A DNA stretch of 64,000 bases, from contig NZ_JARVRJ010000001.1 of the NCBI RefSeq assembly GCF_030209745.1, positions 124,001-188,000 on the forward strand, given 5' to 3'. Origin of the DNA: Arthrobacter sp. fls2-241-R2A-200. Its GTDB lineage: Bacteria; Actinomycetota; Actinomycetes; Actinomycetales; Micrococcaceae. A program made the translations under genes and the position numbers. Numbering within the stretch: position 1 is the first letter of the stretch; each line of letters starts with the position of its first letter. The notes beneath the pieces were generated by a model, which saw nothing but the letters and a program-made list of their open reading frames with translations, searched no databases and had not been told where the DNA came from. Below, piece after piece: positions 44,104 to 51,597 of the stretch.

Positions 44104-45564
44104 ATGCGTGTTTCGGACTTGATGGAAGACCCTGACCTGAAGATTGCCCTTCGGGTCCAAGGGACGCCCGGCCGCTTGGCGAGGCCCATCACCTGGTGTG
44201 CCCCGACGGAACACATGGACCCTACCCCCTTCCTCAGCGTCAATGCCCTGGTACTGACCAACGGGATGGGGCTGAATGTCAAGGACTACCGGATCTGGGA
44301 AGCCTACGTCGAGCGCCTGATGGAGGTTCCGGTGGCGGGGCTCGTGTTCGGTTTGGGGGCAGCCCACCGCGAGCTCCCGTCGGGTTTGGTGGAAGCCTGC
44401 GAGGCACAAGGCCTCCCGCTGTTGGAACTGCCGCCAGAGGTCCCCTTCGTCCTGGTCATGCGGCACGTCGAGCAGGTGATCGCCACCGAACGCTATGAGG
44501 AACTCCGTTCGGGGTGGGAGCTGGCCGACGAGTGTACCCGCTTGGCAGCTGACGGCCGCTCGCTGGCCACGGTCCTCGAACGGGTGGCCTCGTTCGTCCA
44601 AGCGCGGGTGACGGTGGTGGACGACGTCGGGTTCGAACTTATCGGGGCAGGAGACGCCGGGGGAGGTACTGCGCGGACAACCCTGCGCATTCCGAGCGGA
44701 GAGTCGCAGCGTTTCAGGCTCATGATCGAGGGCATCAAAAGCACCGTGGTGCTTCAGCCGATCCTTGGCCCGGTGGCAGCAGTAATCGCCATGCAGTTGA
44801 GTTACACGCTGGGATCGCGCTCGCCCTTGCACTCCCGTGAGGCCGCGCGGTTCATGGAGGCGCTTTACGAGGACAGGGGAACCACGCCGGCGCAGCTGAA
44901 GCGCCTGGCTGTCGATACTGGCTTTGATCCGGAAGAGACGTGGGGGTCCGTGCTGATCGGTGCGTCCAAGGACATCCCGCGGCTTAAACTCCGGGCCATC
45001 GCATGGAGGGCCAGGGTGGGGCTTGAAACCAACTTCGGCATCGTCCGTTTCATGGAGGAGAAGGGGCTGACCACGCTGCTCGTGCAGCAGAAGAGGGGAA
45101 GCCTGGGACTTTTGGAGATGATCCGGGGCTTCTTCAACGACGCGCCCGAACTCGCCGTGGTGGTCACGGAGGCCAGCACGCTGAGCGAGCTACCGTTGGC
45201 GCTCAACCTGGCCCGCCGCCACCTTGGCAAGCCCGGGGTCCGAACAGCTCCGCTGGCCGACCTGACGGGCATCGTCCAAGGGCTGCCCAGTGCCGGGCTC
45301 GTGGCCATGTCCCAGCGGCTGCTGGCGCCGCTGACGTCCGACGGCGGCAGCGCCCTGCGCGAGACCCTCGCCTCCTACTTGCGGCACAGCGGCAGCTCAC
45401 GGGAAATCTGCGATGAGCTCTTCATTCACAGGAACACCCTCAGCTACAGGCTGCGTAAGATCGAGGACGCCCTGGGCCTGGATCTTTCCAACGGTGAAGT
45501 GCGTGCGACGTGTCTGCTGGCCCTCAGCATCGTCGCGGCCCATCCCCAGGGCACGCACGCCTAA
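44104..45564 (+). CDS. PucR-family transcriptional regulator
   Basis: The 486-residue protein has an N-terminal PucR domain (about 1-125; VSDLMEDPDLKIALR, ITWCAPTEHMDPTPFLS), a middle GGDEF-related/GAF-like region (about 165-330) and a C-terminal PucR helix-turn-helix (SSREICDELFIHRNTLSYRLRKIED, core IHRNTLSYRL, near 440). PucR proteins control purine, ureide, amino-acid or lactam use. ATG 44104 follows GGAGG at 44094-44098; an upstream ATG at 44089 is closer to no such site. It is divergent from pxpA with 121 bp between, so it very likely controls that operon. Confidence 0.9.
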   Translation: MRVSDLMEDPDLKIALRVQGTPGRLARPITWCAPTEHMDPTPFLSVNALVLTNGMGLNVKDYRIWEAYVERLMEVPVAGLVFGLGAAHRELPSGLVEACEAQGLPLLELPPEVPFVLVMRHVEQVIATERYEELRSGWELADECTRLAADGRSLATVLERVASFVQARVTVVDDVGFELIGAGDAGGGTARTTLRIPSGESQRFRLMIEGIKSTVVLQPILGPVAAVIAMQLSYTLGSRSPLHSREAARFMEALYEDRGTTPAQLKRLAVDTGFDPEETWGSVLIGASKDIPRLKLRAIAWRARVGLETNFGIVRFMEEKGLTTLLVQQKRGSLGLLEMIRGFFNDAPELAVVVTEASTLSELPLALNLARRHLGKPGVRTAPLADLTGIVQGLPSAGLVAMSQRLLAPLTSDGGSALRETLASYLRHSGSSREICDELFIHRNTLSYRLRKIEDALGLDLSNGEVRATCLLALSIVAAHPQGTHA

Positions 45565-45595
45565 GGCACGTGCCCGCAGGACGAGGCTTTCGGGG

Positions 45596-46507
45596 CTACT
45601 GCGGTGCCGGAACCGGGAAGAACACGCGCGGATCCTGCAGCAGCGCGGGGTAGTCGAAGTCGGAACGGTTGACCACGTTGGTGACCTCGAAGTTGCGGGC
45701 GAATCGTCCGTCTACCGTGATGGGACGGCCCTGAACGAGTCCGACGGCGAAGATGCGGCCGCCGTCGAACGGAACGGCGAGCTCGGACTTGCCGGGCAGC
45801 GTGTTGAACGCACGCTCCTGGGCCTGGCGCTTCCGGGTGGGCTTCTTCTCCTGCTGCTTTACAGGACGCTTCTTGGGCCCGCCTACCTGCCGGCGTGCCT
45901 TCTCCTCGGCGTACACGAATTCGTAACCGTCCTCAGCCGAAGCGGCAACAGGCTTCGCCTTGCCGTGCGGCGGCATGCTGACCGTGGTGAGCTGCTCCGG
46001 GCGGAGATCCTCCACGTTGGCGCGCAGGATCCAGAGGCTGTCTTCCTCAGGGTCCTCCGGGTGGAACTCGTGCTTGGGCTCCGGCCAAATGTACTCGAGC
46101 CTCTCTTCGGTGCCTGCGAAGAGTTCGCTGTAGTGTTTGGGATCTTTGCCGATGAGCTTGGAGCGGTGGCTGCGGTGGAGGTCCTCGTTGCCCAACCATG
46201 GCGGCATGACGATCCTGGAGGCGTAGTCAGGGTGCGCGGCCTGGGGTGCGAATTCGGCGATGTTGTCCCGCGTGTTGTCCGGGTGGCCGCGTTCCATCCA
46301 TTCGTCCGCCATTGCCAATCCGTACATGGTCAACGCAGGGACGTGCCCCATCCACATGCGGACAGCGGGGTGGGACTGCCAGCCGTACTCGGGTATCACG
46401 AGCGCGCGGAGAACTTGCAGAGCTTCGACGCGCTGCTTGCCGAGCCTTGAGGTGTCGAGCGCGGCGGCGCTCTGACGGAAATCGGCAAAGGGGAGGAAGG
46501 TCTGCAT
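45596..46507 (-). CDS. MSMEG_6728-family protein (pyrimidine-dimer glycosylase-like N-terminus)
   Basis: The 303-residue protein starts MQTFLPFADFRQSAAALDTS, the hallmark of the MSMEG_6728 family, then GKQRVEALQVLRALV and AVRMWMGHVPALTMYGLAM. The N-terminal half resembles endonuclease V-like pyrimidine-dimer DNA glycosylases. The middle is basic and Lys/Arg-rich (GGPKKRPVKQQEKKPTRKRQ), and the C-terminus has a beta-rich stretch. The start ATG 46507 is set by the family N-terminus; an upstream start is possible but unsupported. It ends 31 bp from the convergent PucR gene. Confidence 0.8.
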   Translation of the reverse strand: MQTFLPFADFRQSAAALDTSRLGKQRVEALQVLRALVIPEYGWQSHPAVRMWMGHVPALTMYGLAMADEWMERGHPDNTRDNIAEFAPQAAHPDYASRIVMPPWLGNEDLHRSHRSKLIGKDPKHYSELFAGTEERLEYIWPEPKHEFHPEDPEEDSLWILRANVEDLRPEQLTTVSMPPHGKAKPVAASAEDGYEFVYAEEKARRQVGGPKKRPVKQQEKKPTRKRQAQERAFNTLPGKSELAVPFDGGRIFAVGLVQGRPITVDGRFARNFEVTNVVNRSDFDYPALLQDPRVFFPVPAPQ

Positions 46508-46589
46508 CCTTTCAGTTTGACGGTGCTGCGCCTGAGAACCAAGTTGAGTGCTCCGGGACACGTCCGCGGATGGGGCCTAGAGTTGTCGG

Positions 46590-47612
46590 GTGGAAACTTT
46601 TGGCGAGAAAACGACGACGACGGCGCCCCCGGTTGCCGAACTGCACCTGCACATCGAAGGGACTCTCCAGCCGGAGCTGATCTTTGCCCTGGCCGAACGT
46701 AACGGCATCGACTTGCCCTATGAGGACATCGACGAGCTCCGGGAAAAATACGAATTCACGGACCTCCAGTCTTTCCTGGACCTCTACTACGCCAACATGG
46801 CAGTCCTGCGGACTGAGCAGGACTTCACCGACATGACGCGGGCCTACCTGAAGCGGGCAGCCGCCGGGGGAGTGCGCCATGCCGAAATCATGATGGACCC
46901 ACAGGCCCACACCTCGCGCGGCGTGGCATTGGAAACGTGCGTCAACGGTGTGGCCAACGCCTTGGCCACATCCGAGGAAGACTTTGGTGTTTCGACCCTC
47001 CTCATCGCCGCTTTCCTGCGCGACATGTCCGAGGACTCGGCACTAGAGGTGCTGGACCAACTCCTGGCCATGCACGCACCGATCGCTGGTATCGGCCTGG
47101 ACTCCGCGGAGGTGGGCAATCCGCCGTCGAAATTTGAGCGGCTTTACCGGCGGGCCGGCGAAGCGGGACTTCACCGGATCGCCCACGCTGGCGAGGAAGG
47201 GCCGGCGTCGTACATCACCGAGGCCCTGGACCGTTTGCACGTTGAAAGGATCGATCACGGCATCAGGTGCATGGAGGATACGGCCGTTGTCCAGAGGCTC
47301 GTGGCCGAGCAGGTGCCGCTGACGGTTTGCCCGCTCTCCAACGTCCGTCTCCGTGCAGTGGACAAACTCGCTGACCATCCGTTGCCCGCCATGCTTGCCG
47401 TTGGCCTGAACGTTTCGGTTAATTCGGACGATCCCGCGTATTTTGGTGGTTACGTGGACGATAACTTCAAGCAGATGGGGGAAGTCCTCGGCTTTTCCGT
47501 GCCGGAACAGGCAACGTTGGCGGCAAACTCCATCAGGTCCTCGTTCGCCAGCGATGCCCGAAAGACCCAGCTGCTCGATGAGGTGACGCGGTGGGTCCTC
47601 GCCGCTAGCTGA
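46590..47612 (+). CDS. Adenine deaminase (adenosine deaminase superfamily, Aah1-like)
   Basis: The 340-residue TIM-barrel hydrolase has metal-binding HLHIEG near 19-24, catalytic HAGEEG near 200-205, and a late SDDPAYFGGY. Three features distinguish the adenine-deaminase branch from adenosine deaminases: TLQPELIFALAERNG, FTDLQSFLDLYYANM and ITEALDRLHVERIDHG. Adenine is converted to hypoxanthine for purine salvage. The GTG start at 46590 has only weak ribosome-binding context (GTTGTCGG). It is divergent from the preceding MSMEG_6728-family gene with 82 bp between, and lies about 3 kb from a nucleoside-use locus. Confidence 0.87.
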   Translation: METFGEKTTTTAPPVAELHLHIEGTLQPELIFALAERNGIDLPYEDIDELREKYEFTDLQSFLDLYYANMAVLRTEQDFTDMTRAYLKRAAAGGVRHAEIMMDPQAHTSRGVALETCVNGVANALATSEEDFGVSTLLIAAFLRDMSEDSALEVLDQLLAMHAPIAGIGLDSAEVGNPPSKFERLYRRAGEAGLHRIAHAGEEGPASYITEALDRLHVERIDHGIRCMEDTAVVQRLVAEQVPLTVCPLSNVRLRAVDKLADHPLPAMLAVGLNVSVNSDDPAYFGGYVDDNFKQMGEVLGFSVPEQATLAANSIRSSFASDARKTQLLDEVTRWVLAAS

Positions 47613-47743
47613 GAGGCGTGAACCACTTGGGCCCGTTGTGATGTCACACTCGGTCACGACACACGGTGTTTACGTTCCGTAGGCGCGGGAATTAACAAAT
47701 CATTGGCAAACTGCTGTGGAGTATCCACCGTTGAAGGAGAAGC

Positions 47744-48640
47744 ATGGGCGCGAACACCGCCGAAAACACCACCCTTCGTCTGAAGGCCGTTTTGGACATC
47801 CTCGCTGAAAGCGTGTGGGCCGGGACGACGCTGAACGCCGGGGAGGTACTGGCTGAAGCGACGGCCCGGGTCCCGTTCAATGACCACGAAGCCGAGCTGC
47901 TCAGCGGTGGCATCCCGCGGGGCCACAAGACCCTGACGTCGGCTTCGGCCAAGTTGGTCAAGGCCGGCTGGCTGGTCAAGGGCCGCTCCGGCTGGACCAT
48001 TCCCGAGGACGGACTGCGTGCCACGGTCGCCTTCGCCGATCCCGCGGCTTTTGCCGCAGCGCTCGACGCCGGAACACCGGTTCCTGCCGACACCCCTGTT
48101 CCGACCGCCCCGCCGGTGAATGCCCAAGCGAAGAAGGCTGCCACCAAGCGCGCCTCGGCCAAGAAGGTTGCCGCCCCCGCTACCGCCCCTGCCGAGGCGG
48201 CAACCGACGTCGCCGAGCCCAAGGTCGCCGCGGCCAGGATCTCCGCTCCCAAGGCCGCCGCTACCAAAGCTGCTGCCGCTAAGAAGGCTCCTCGCAAGGC
48301 GAGCGCCAAGGCCGCACCGGCTTCCGCCGTCGAGACCTTGCCGCAGCCGGACGCCGTCGCCGTGGCGGGGGACTTCAACACGGTCCTGGGCGCGCCGGAG
48401 GACTGGGCGCCGCAGCATGACGAAGCCCAGATGACTTTCGATGCCACCGCGCAGGTGTGGACACTGACCGCTGACTTGCCGGCCGGGCACTACACGTACA
48501 AAATCGCGCTGAACCGCTCGTGGGACGAGAACTACGGTGCGTTCGGTGCCCGGGACGGTGCCAACCACGAACTGCACCACGACGGCGGTCCCGTCACCAT
48601 CACGTACAGCCACGAGACGCGCGACATCGTGATCAGCTAG
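47744..48640 (+). CDS. Winged-helix protein fused to an X25 glycogen/starch-binding-like domain
   Basis: The 298-residue protein has three parts. Residues 1-110 look like a winged helix (LAESVWAGTTLNAGEVLAEA, then LVKAGWLVKGRSGWTIPEDG). Residues 110-200 are an Ala/Lys/Pro-rich linker like that of histone-like proteins (AAKKAATKRA). Residues 200-298 resemble the X25/CBM48-like module of pullulanases (VAVAGDFNTVLG, YTYKIALNRSWDENYG). The combination suggests DNA binding through the basic linker plus carbohydrate or ligand sensing; both are inference. A clean AAGGAGAAG site precedes the ATG. A TGTGATGTCACA dyad at 47637-47648 lies in its promoter region. Confidence 0.75.
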   Translation: MGANTAENTTLRLKAVLDILAESVWAGTTLNAGEVLAEATARVPFNDHEAELLSGGIPRGHKTLTSASAKLVKAGWLVKGRSGWTIPEDGLRATVAFADPAAFAAALDAGTPVPADTPVPTAPPVNAQAKKAATKRASAKKVAAPATAPAEAATDVAEPKVAAARISAPKAAATKAAAAKKAPRKASAKAAPASAVETLPQPDAVAVAGDFNTVLGAPEDWAPQHDEAQMTFDATAQVWTLTADLPAGHYTYKIALNRSWDENYGAFGARDGANHELHHDGGPVTITYSHETRDIVIS

Positions 48641-48657
48641 GCATCTTCGCTGCTGGC

Positions 48658-48716
48658 TCCCGCCCTTGTTCGCGCATGCGCCCGTTGTACGGGAGGTGTG
48701 ACGGACAAGGGCGGGA
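48658..48716 (+). terminator. Long-stem inverted repeat after the winged-helix/X25 gene
   Basis: TCCCGCCCTTGT (48658-48669) and ACAAGGGCGGGA (48705-48716) form a perfect 12-bp stem. Inside is a smaller stem (CCCGTTGTACGGG). TTCGTT follows. The 35-nt loop is long for a terminator, so it may instead be a leader structure for acylphosphatase, which starts 17 bp later. Confidence 0.5.
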
Positions 48717-48733
48717 TTCGTTAAGGTGGCTTC

Positions 48734-49018
48734 ATGGCAGCAGACCAGGTTCGCCTCACGGCCCGGGTTACCGGCGTGGTCCAGGGAGTGGGCTTCCGTT
48801 ATGGGACGGCACGAAAAGCCCGCGAGCTCGCACTAAAGGGAACCGTCCGCAACACGACCGATGGCGCGGTGGAGTTGATCGCTGAGGGGCAAGTGGCCGA
48901 GGTAGAGAACCTTGCGGGCTGGCTTCATTCCAAGCATGCGCCGGGGCGGGTTGAGGACGTCGATTTCCGGATAGCTGAAGCCACGGGGGAGTTCGACGAC
49001 TTCCGGATTGTGGGGTAG
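48734..49018 (+). CDS. acyP: Acylphosphatase
   Basis: The 94-residue protein has both acylphosphatase motifs. The first is VTGVVQGVGFRYGTARKA with the catalytic Arg in GFRYG; the second is LKGTVRNTTDGAVELIAEG with the catalytic Asn. It hydrolyses acyl phosphates such as 1,3-bisphosphoglycerate or acetyl phosphate. Length is right for the family (about 90-100). ATG 48734 has AAGGTGG upstream. It is close to a toxin-antitoxin pair on the other strand. No operon partner. Confidence 0.92.
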   Translation: MAADQVRLTARVTGVVQGVGFRYGTARKARELALKGTVRNTTDGAVELIAEGQVAEVENLAGWLHSKHAPGRVEDVDFRIAEATGEFDDFRIVG

Positions 49019-49039
49019 CCCGGTGGGGTAGCCGATTGG

Positions 49040-49432
49040 CTACGTGCCGGGGGACGTCGTCGTGATCCCGGATTCCACTGCTGCAAGGAGTAACTCCGAG
49101 TCGTAAGCGAGCATACTGTCGGCCTGGAGCCGGATGGCTGTTGCCAGATGAATGGCTTCAGCACTCCGAAGTTGTCTTGGCATGGCTGCGGCATACATAA
49201 GATCCGAGCGGGTCACGTCCACCAAATTGATTCCGGCCAGCGCCGCGTTTGCGAGGTCGAACGGGATGTGCCTGCGACGGGCCGCGCAGTGCATTTCCGT
49301 GTAGAGGAGCATGGAAGCCACGAGGTGTCCGCCCGATCCAGCTACCTCGGAAAGGTGTGCGGCGGTGGCGGACGATTCCCGCTCTTCGACCACGAGCTTC
49401 AGGAAGGCAGAGGTGTCAACGTAGAGGATCAC
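49040..49432 (-). CDS. PIN-domain toxin (VapC-like)
   Basis: The 130-residue PIN domain has the first acidic residue in LYVDTSAFLKL, the second in LLYTEMHCAARR and the last in MLAYDSELL. The third acidic position, normally Asp in R(T/S)LDAIHLATA, reads SAEAIHLATA, so Asp is replaced by Glu, which may keep metal binding. VapC toxins cut tRNA or rRNA. The gene begins 4 bp inside the antitoxin's stop (overlap 49429-49432), the usual order antitoxin then toxin. Confidence 0.88.
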   Translation of the reverse strand: MILYVDTSAFLKLVVEERESSATAAHLSEVAGSGGHLVASMLLYTEMHCAARRRHIPFDLANAALAGINLVDVTRSDLMYAAAMPRQLRSAEAIHLATAIRLQADSMLAYDSELLLAAVESGITTTSPGT

Positions 49433-49695
49433 CGATCGCCACGCAGATCGGACAGGATTTCTGCTGTGGACATTTCGCTCTTGATGCGGGGAAGAATCGC
49501 GAAATCCACCGGCGCCTCGCTGGCTGGGCGGACGCTGCCTGCTTGGAGCAAACGCTCAAAGGGTGAAGCCGACGGCGGAATAAGAGTGGCTGCTACCTCG
49601 CCGTTGTTGGTGACGTCAATAACTTCGCCGTTTTTGACACGCTCCAGGATCTTACTGCTCTGGTTGCGTAGTTCACGGTGCGGGATAGTTGTCAT
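49429..49695 (-). CDS. Phd/YefM-type antitoxin
   Basis: The 88-residue antitoxin has the Phd/YefM N-terminal DNA-binding fold: PHRELRNQSSKILERVKNGE followed by VTNNGEVAATLIPP. The remaining C-terminal half (FERLLQAGSVRPASEA) should wrap the toxin. It represses its own promoter in the family. The start has only modest ribosome-binding sequence. The stop overlaps the toxin's start by 4 bp, confirming a bicistronic toxin-antitoxin unit. Confidence 0.9.
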   Translation of the reverse strand: MTTIPHRELRNQSSKILERVKNGEVIDVTNNGEVAATLIPPSASPFERLLQAGSVRPASEAPVDFAILPRIKSEMSTAEILSDLRGDR

Positions 49696-49751
49696 GTTAT
49701 CGCCTCCGTAGCAATCGTAGCATTCTGGCGCCGGAAGGCCTCCCCGTTTCT

Positions 49752-50654
49752 TTAGCCGAGCTCCGCTGCGGGGTGAGTCGCTTCGATGTAGTGCGTCAGC
49801 GGCTTCAAGGCCGGCTGGGATGACGCATCACGAACGGCGTCCGCACCCACCGCATTGGCGACGGCCAGGGCGTGCCCGTACTCCAGCCCGGACTGGAGTG
49901 CCAGGACCAATGCAGCGCAGAAAGCATCTCCGGCTCCGATGGTATTGGCAATGTCTGTGACCTTCACCGCTGGAGCTTCGGCAACCCGTTCGCCGTCGAC
50001 GAAGATCGCTGAGCCGTCGCCACCGTAGGTCACCGCGACCAGGGGAGCCTGTTTGAGGGCGGGGATCAGCTCATATTCCGTCTCGTTCACGATCACCAGG
50101 TCGCACCGTTCCAAGAGCCCTGGTATGAGCGGTGCTGCCGGGGCGGCGTTCAACGCGAAGAACCCTGTGCACTTGCGGGCGGCTTGGAGCACTACCTCCT
50201 GATCAACCTCCAGCTGGCAGAGGACGGCTTCATCGTCACTGAAAGAGACACCTTCCAAGCGCACGGAAGAATTGGCGCCGGGGCAGACGACGATCTGGTT
50301 CTCCCCGTCGCTGTCCACCAGGACCAAGGCGGTGCCGGTAGCTGCGTCCACCAGGGACACGTCGCTGGTGTCGACGCCGGCGCTCGCCATCGCCGCAACG
50401 AGGCTCCGCCCGGCGTCGTCCTGGCCCACCGCCCCCACCATCCGGGAACTGCCGCTGAGCCGCGCAGCCGCCACGGCTTGGTTGGCACCCTTGCCGCCGG
50501 GTTGTTGCCGGAGGACGGCCCCGCCGACGGTTTCTCCCGGCGAGGGGAGGCGGCTGGCGGTGGCCGTGATGTCAAGGTTGATGCTGCCCACGATGGTCAG
50601 CGCGCAGGGCGAAATGGGCGCAGAAGGGTCAAGGGACTCTAGGGGCGTGCTCAT
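49752..50654 (-). CDS. rbsK: Ribokinase (PfkB family)
   Basis: The 300-residue PfkB sugar kinase has VGSINLDITATASRLPSPGETVGG at the start (core VGSINLDITA), QPGGKGANQAVAAARL for the substrate pocket, the activation segment NTIGAGDAFCAALVLALQSG with the catalytic Asp in GAGD, and VTYGGDGSAIF. These match ribokinase closely. ATG 50654 is chosen over the longer frame because AAGGATC precedes it and the family N-terminus begins there. It lies 34 bp downstream of a GntR regulator gene; the cluster also has a nucleoside hydrolase that releases ribose. Confidence 0.92.
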   Translation of the reverse strand: MSTPLESLDPSAPISPCALTIVGSINLDITATASRLPSPGETVGGAVLRQQPGGKGANQAVAAARLSGSSRMVGAVGQDDAGRSLVAAMASAGVDTSDVSLVDAATGTALVLVDSDGENQIVVCPGANSSVRLEGVSFSDDEAVLCQLEVDQEVVLQAARKCTGFFALNAAPAAPLIPGLLERCDLVIVNETEYELIPALKQAPLVAVTYGGDGSAIFVDGERVAEAPAVKVTDIANTIGAGDAFCAALVLALQSGLEYGHALAVANAVGADAVRDASSQPALKPLTHYIEATHPAAELG

Positions 50655-50688
50655 GGAAGATCCTTTTCGGGAGGAATGCGGCAGGGGA

Positions 50689-51462
50689 TCAGGAGGACTG
50701 TATGACGGAGAGGTGGCCCGCCCGGGCAGCGACCAAGCATTTGGCCAGGTAGAACGGGGCATTGTTTCGCCGGACATACTGGGTGAGGACCAGGACAGGA
50801 TCTGAGGGGCGGAGCGCCAGCAACTTTGCACGGCTGGGCCCGGCTGTGCTCAGGCTGATCTCGCACTCGCCGGGGCCTAGGTTCACCCCAGCGAGACCGC
50901 TCAGCACTTCCAGCAGTGTGGAAGCCGAGAGGGTGGGAGCTTCGGCCGCCTCGGACAGCGCCGCCGCTTCAGGGATTGCTTGCGACACGTTTTCCTGGAG
51001 GTGGGCTACCGGTTCGCCGTTGCGGATGAGGACGCTTTCCCAGAACCAGACGTCGACGCCGGGCTCAACTCCGATGCCGGGCGCCACGAATTCCGAGGCT
51101 GGCTGCTTGATGGCAGCGACACGTTTGACCTGGATGTCCTGGTGCGGGCCGCCGAGCAGTTGATCGAAGGGGCGGATGTGCTCTATCCCGATGCGGGGCA
51201 AGGAATCGGCCACGAACCGGCCCACTCCCCGCCGTGCCCGGGTAAGGCCGTCTTCCTCAAGCAACATCAGGGCTTCCCGGATCACGGTGCGGCTGACGTC
51301 CATCATGGTGCCCAGTTCGGTCTCCGTAGGGAGCAGCGAGCCCGGTGGCAGGACCTTTGTCCGGATGGCCTCGGCGATGCGGGAGTAAGCCGCGACGCGC
51401 AGGGGCTGACCGGGGGTGGTGGCGATGGGCCGGGACAAGAAGCGGACGGCGTTGTCGGTCAA
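50689..51462 (-). CDS. GntR-family regulator with UTRA domain (HutC type)
   Basis: The 257-residue protein has a GntR winged helix (about 20-85; YSRIAEAIRTKVLPPGSLLPTETELG, shown as AIRTKVLPPGSLLPTE; VSRTVIREALMLLEEDGL) and a C-terminal UTRA ligand domain (ESVLIRNGEPVAHLQENV, PFYLAKCLVAARAG). The TTG at 51462 follows a GAGG site 6-9 nt before it; the longer frame runs back through the promoter and operator. It is divergent from the MFS gene, with a palindromic operator between. It likely represses the nucleoside-use genes and is relieved by a nucleoside or a ribose phosphate. Confidence 0.88.
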   Translation of the reverse strand: MTDNAVRFLSRPIATTPGQPLRVAAYSRIAEAIRTKVLPPGSLLPTETELGTMMDVSRTVIREALMLLEEDGLTRARRGVGRFVADSLPRIGIEHIRPFDQLLGGPHQDIQVKRVAAIKQPASEFVAPGIGVEPGVDVWFWESVLIRNGEPVAHLQENVSQAIPEAAALSEAAEAPTLSASTLLEVLSGLAGVNLGPGECEISLSTAGPSRAKLLALRPSDPVLVLTQYVRRNNAPFYLAKCLVAARAGHLSVIQSS

Positions 51463-51520
51463 GGGTGCCTCACAAGTATTTGGGTTACCGACACTGTACC
51501 GGATGCATGTGACAGGTTGC

Positions 51521-51545
51521 ACAAGCACGTAATACATGCTTGTAT
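51521..51545. promoter_or_regulatory. Palindromic operator between GntR and MFS genes
   Basis: ATACATGCTTGTAT (51532-51545) has perfect 5-bp arms ATACA/TGTAT, and an overlapping dyad ACAAGCA (51521-51527)/TGCTTGT (51537-51543) also exists. It lies between the two divergent promoters, 76 bp from the GntR start and 53 bp from the MFS start. This is where a repressor of both sides would bind. Confidence 0.6.
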
Positions 51546-51597
51546 AACAACTCACATCTTGTGGCGCCCACCGCGCCCTCGGACAAAGGAGTTTGAT

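Noticed and set aside
50980..51597. N-terminal extension of the MFS gene by about 206 codons
   Set aside because: This stretch is the complement of the GntR gene and contains the operator; the ribosome-binding site and first TM helix place the start at 51598.
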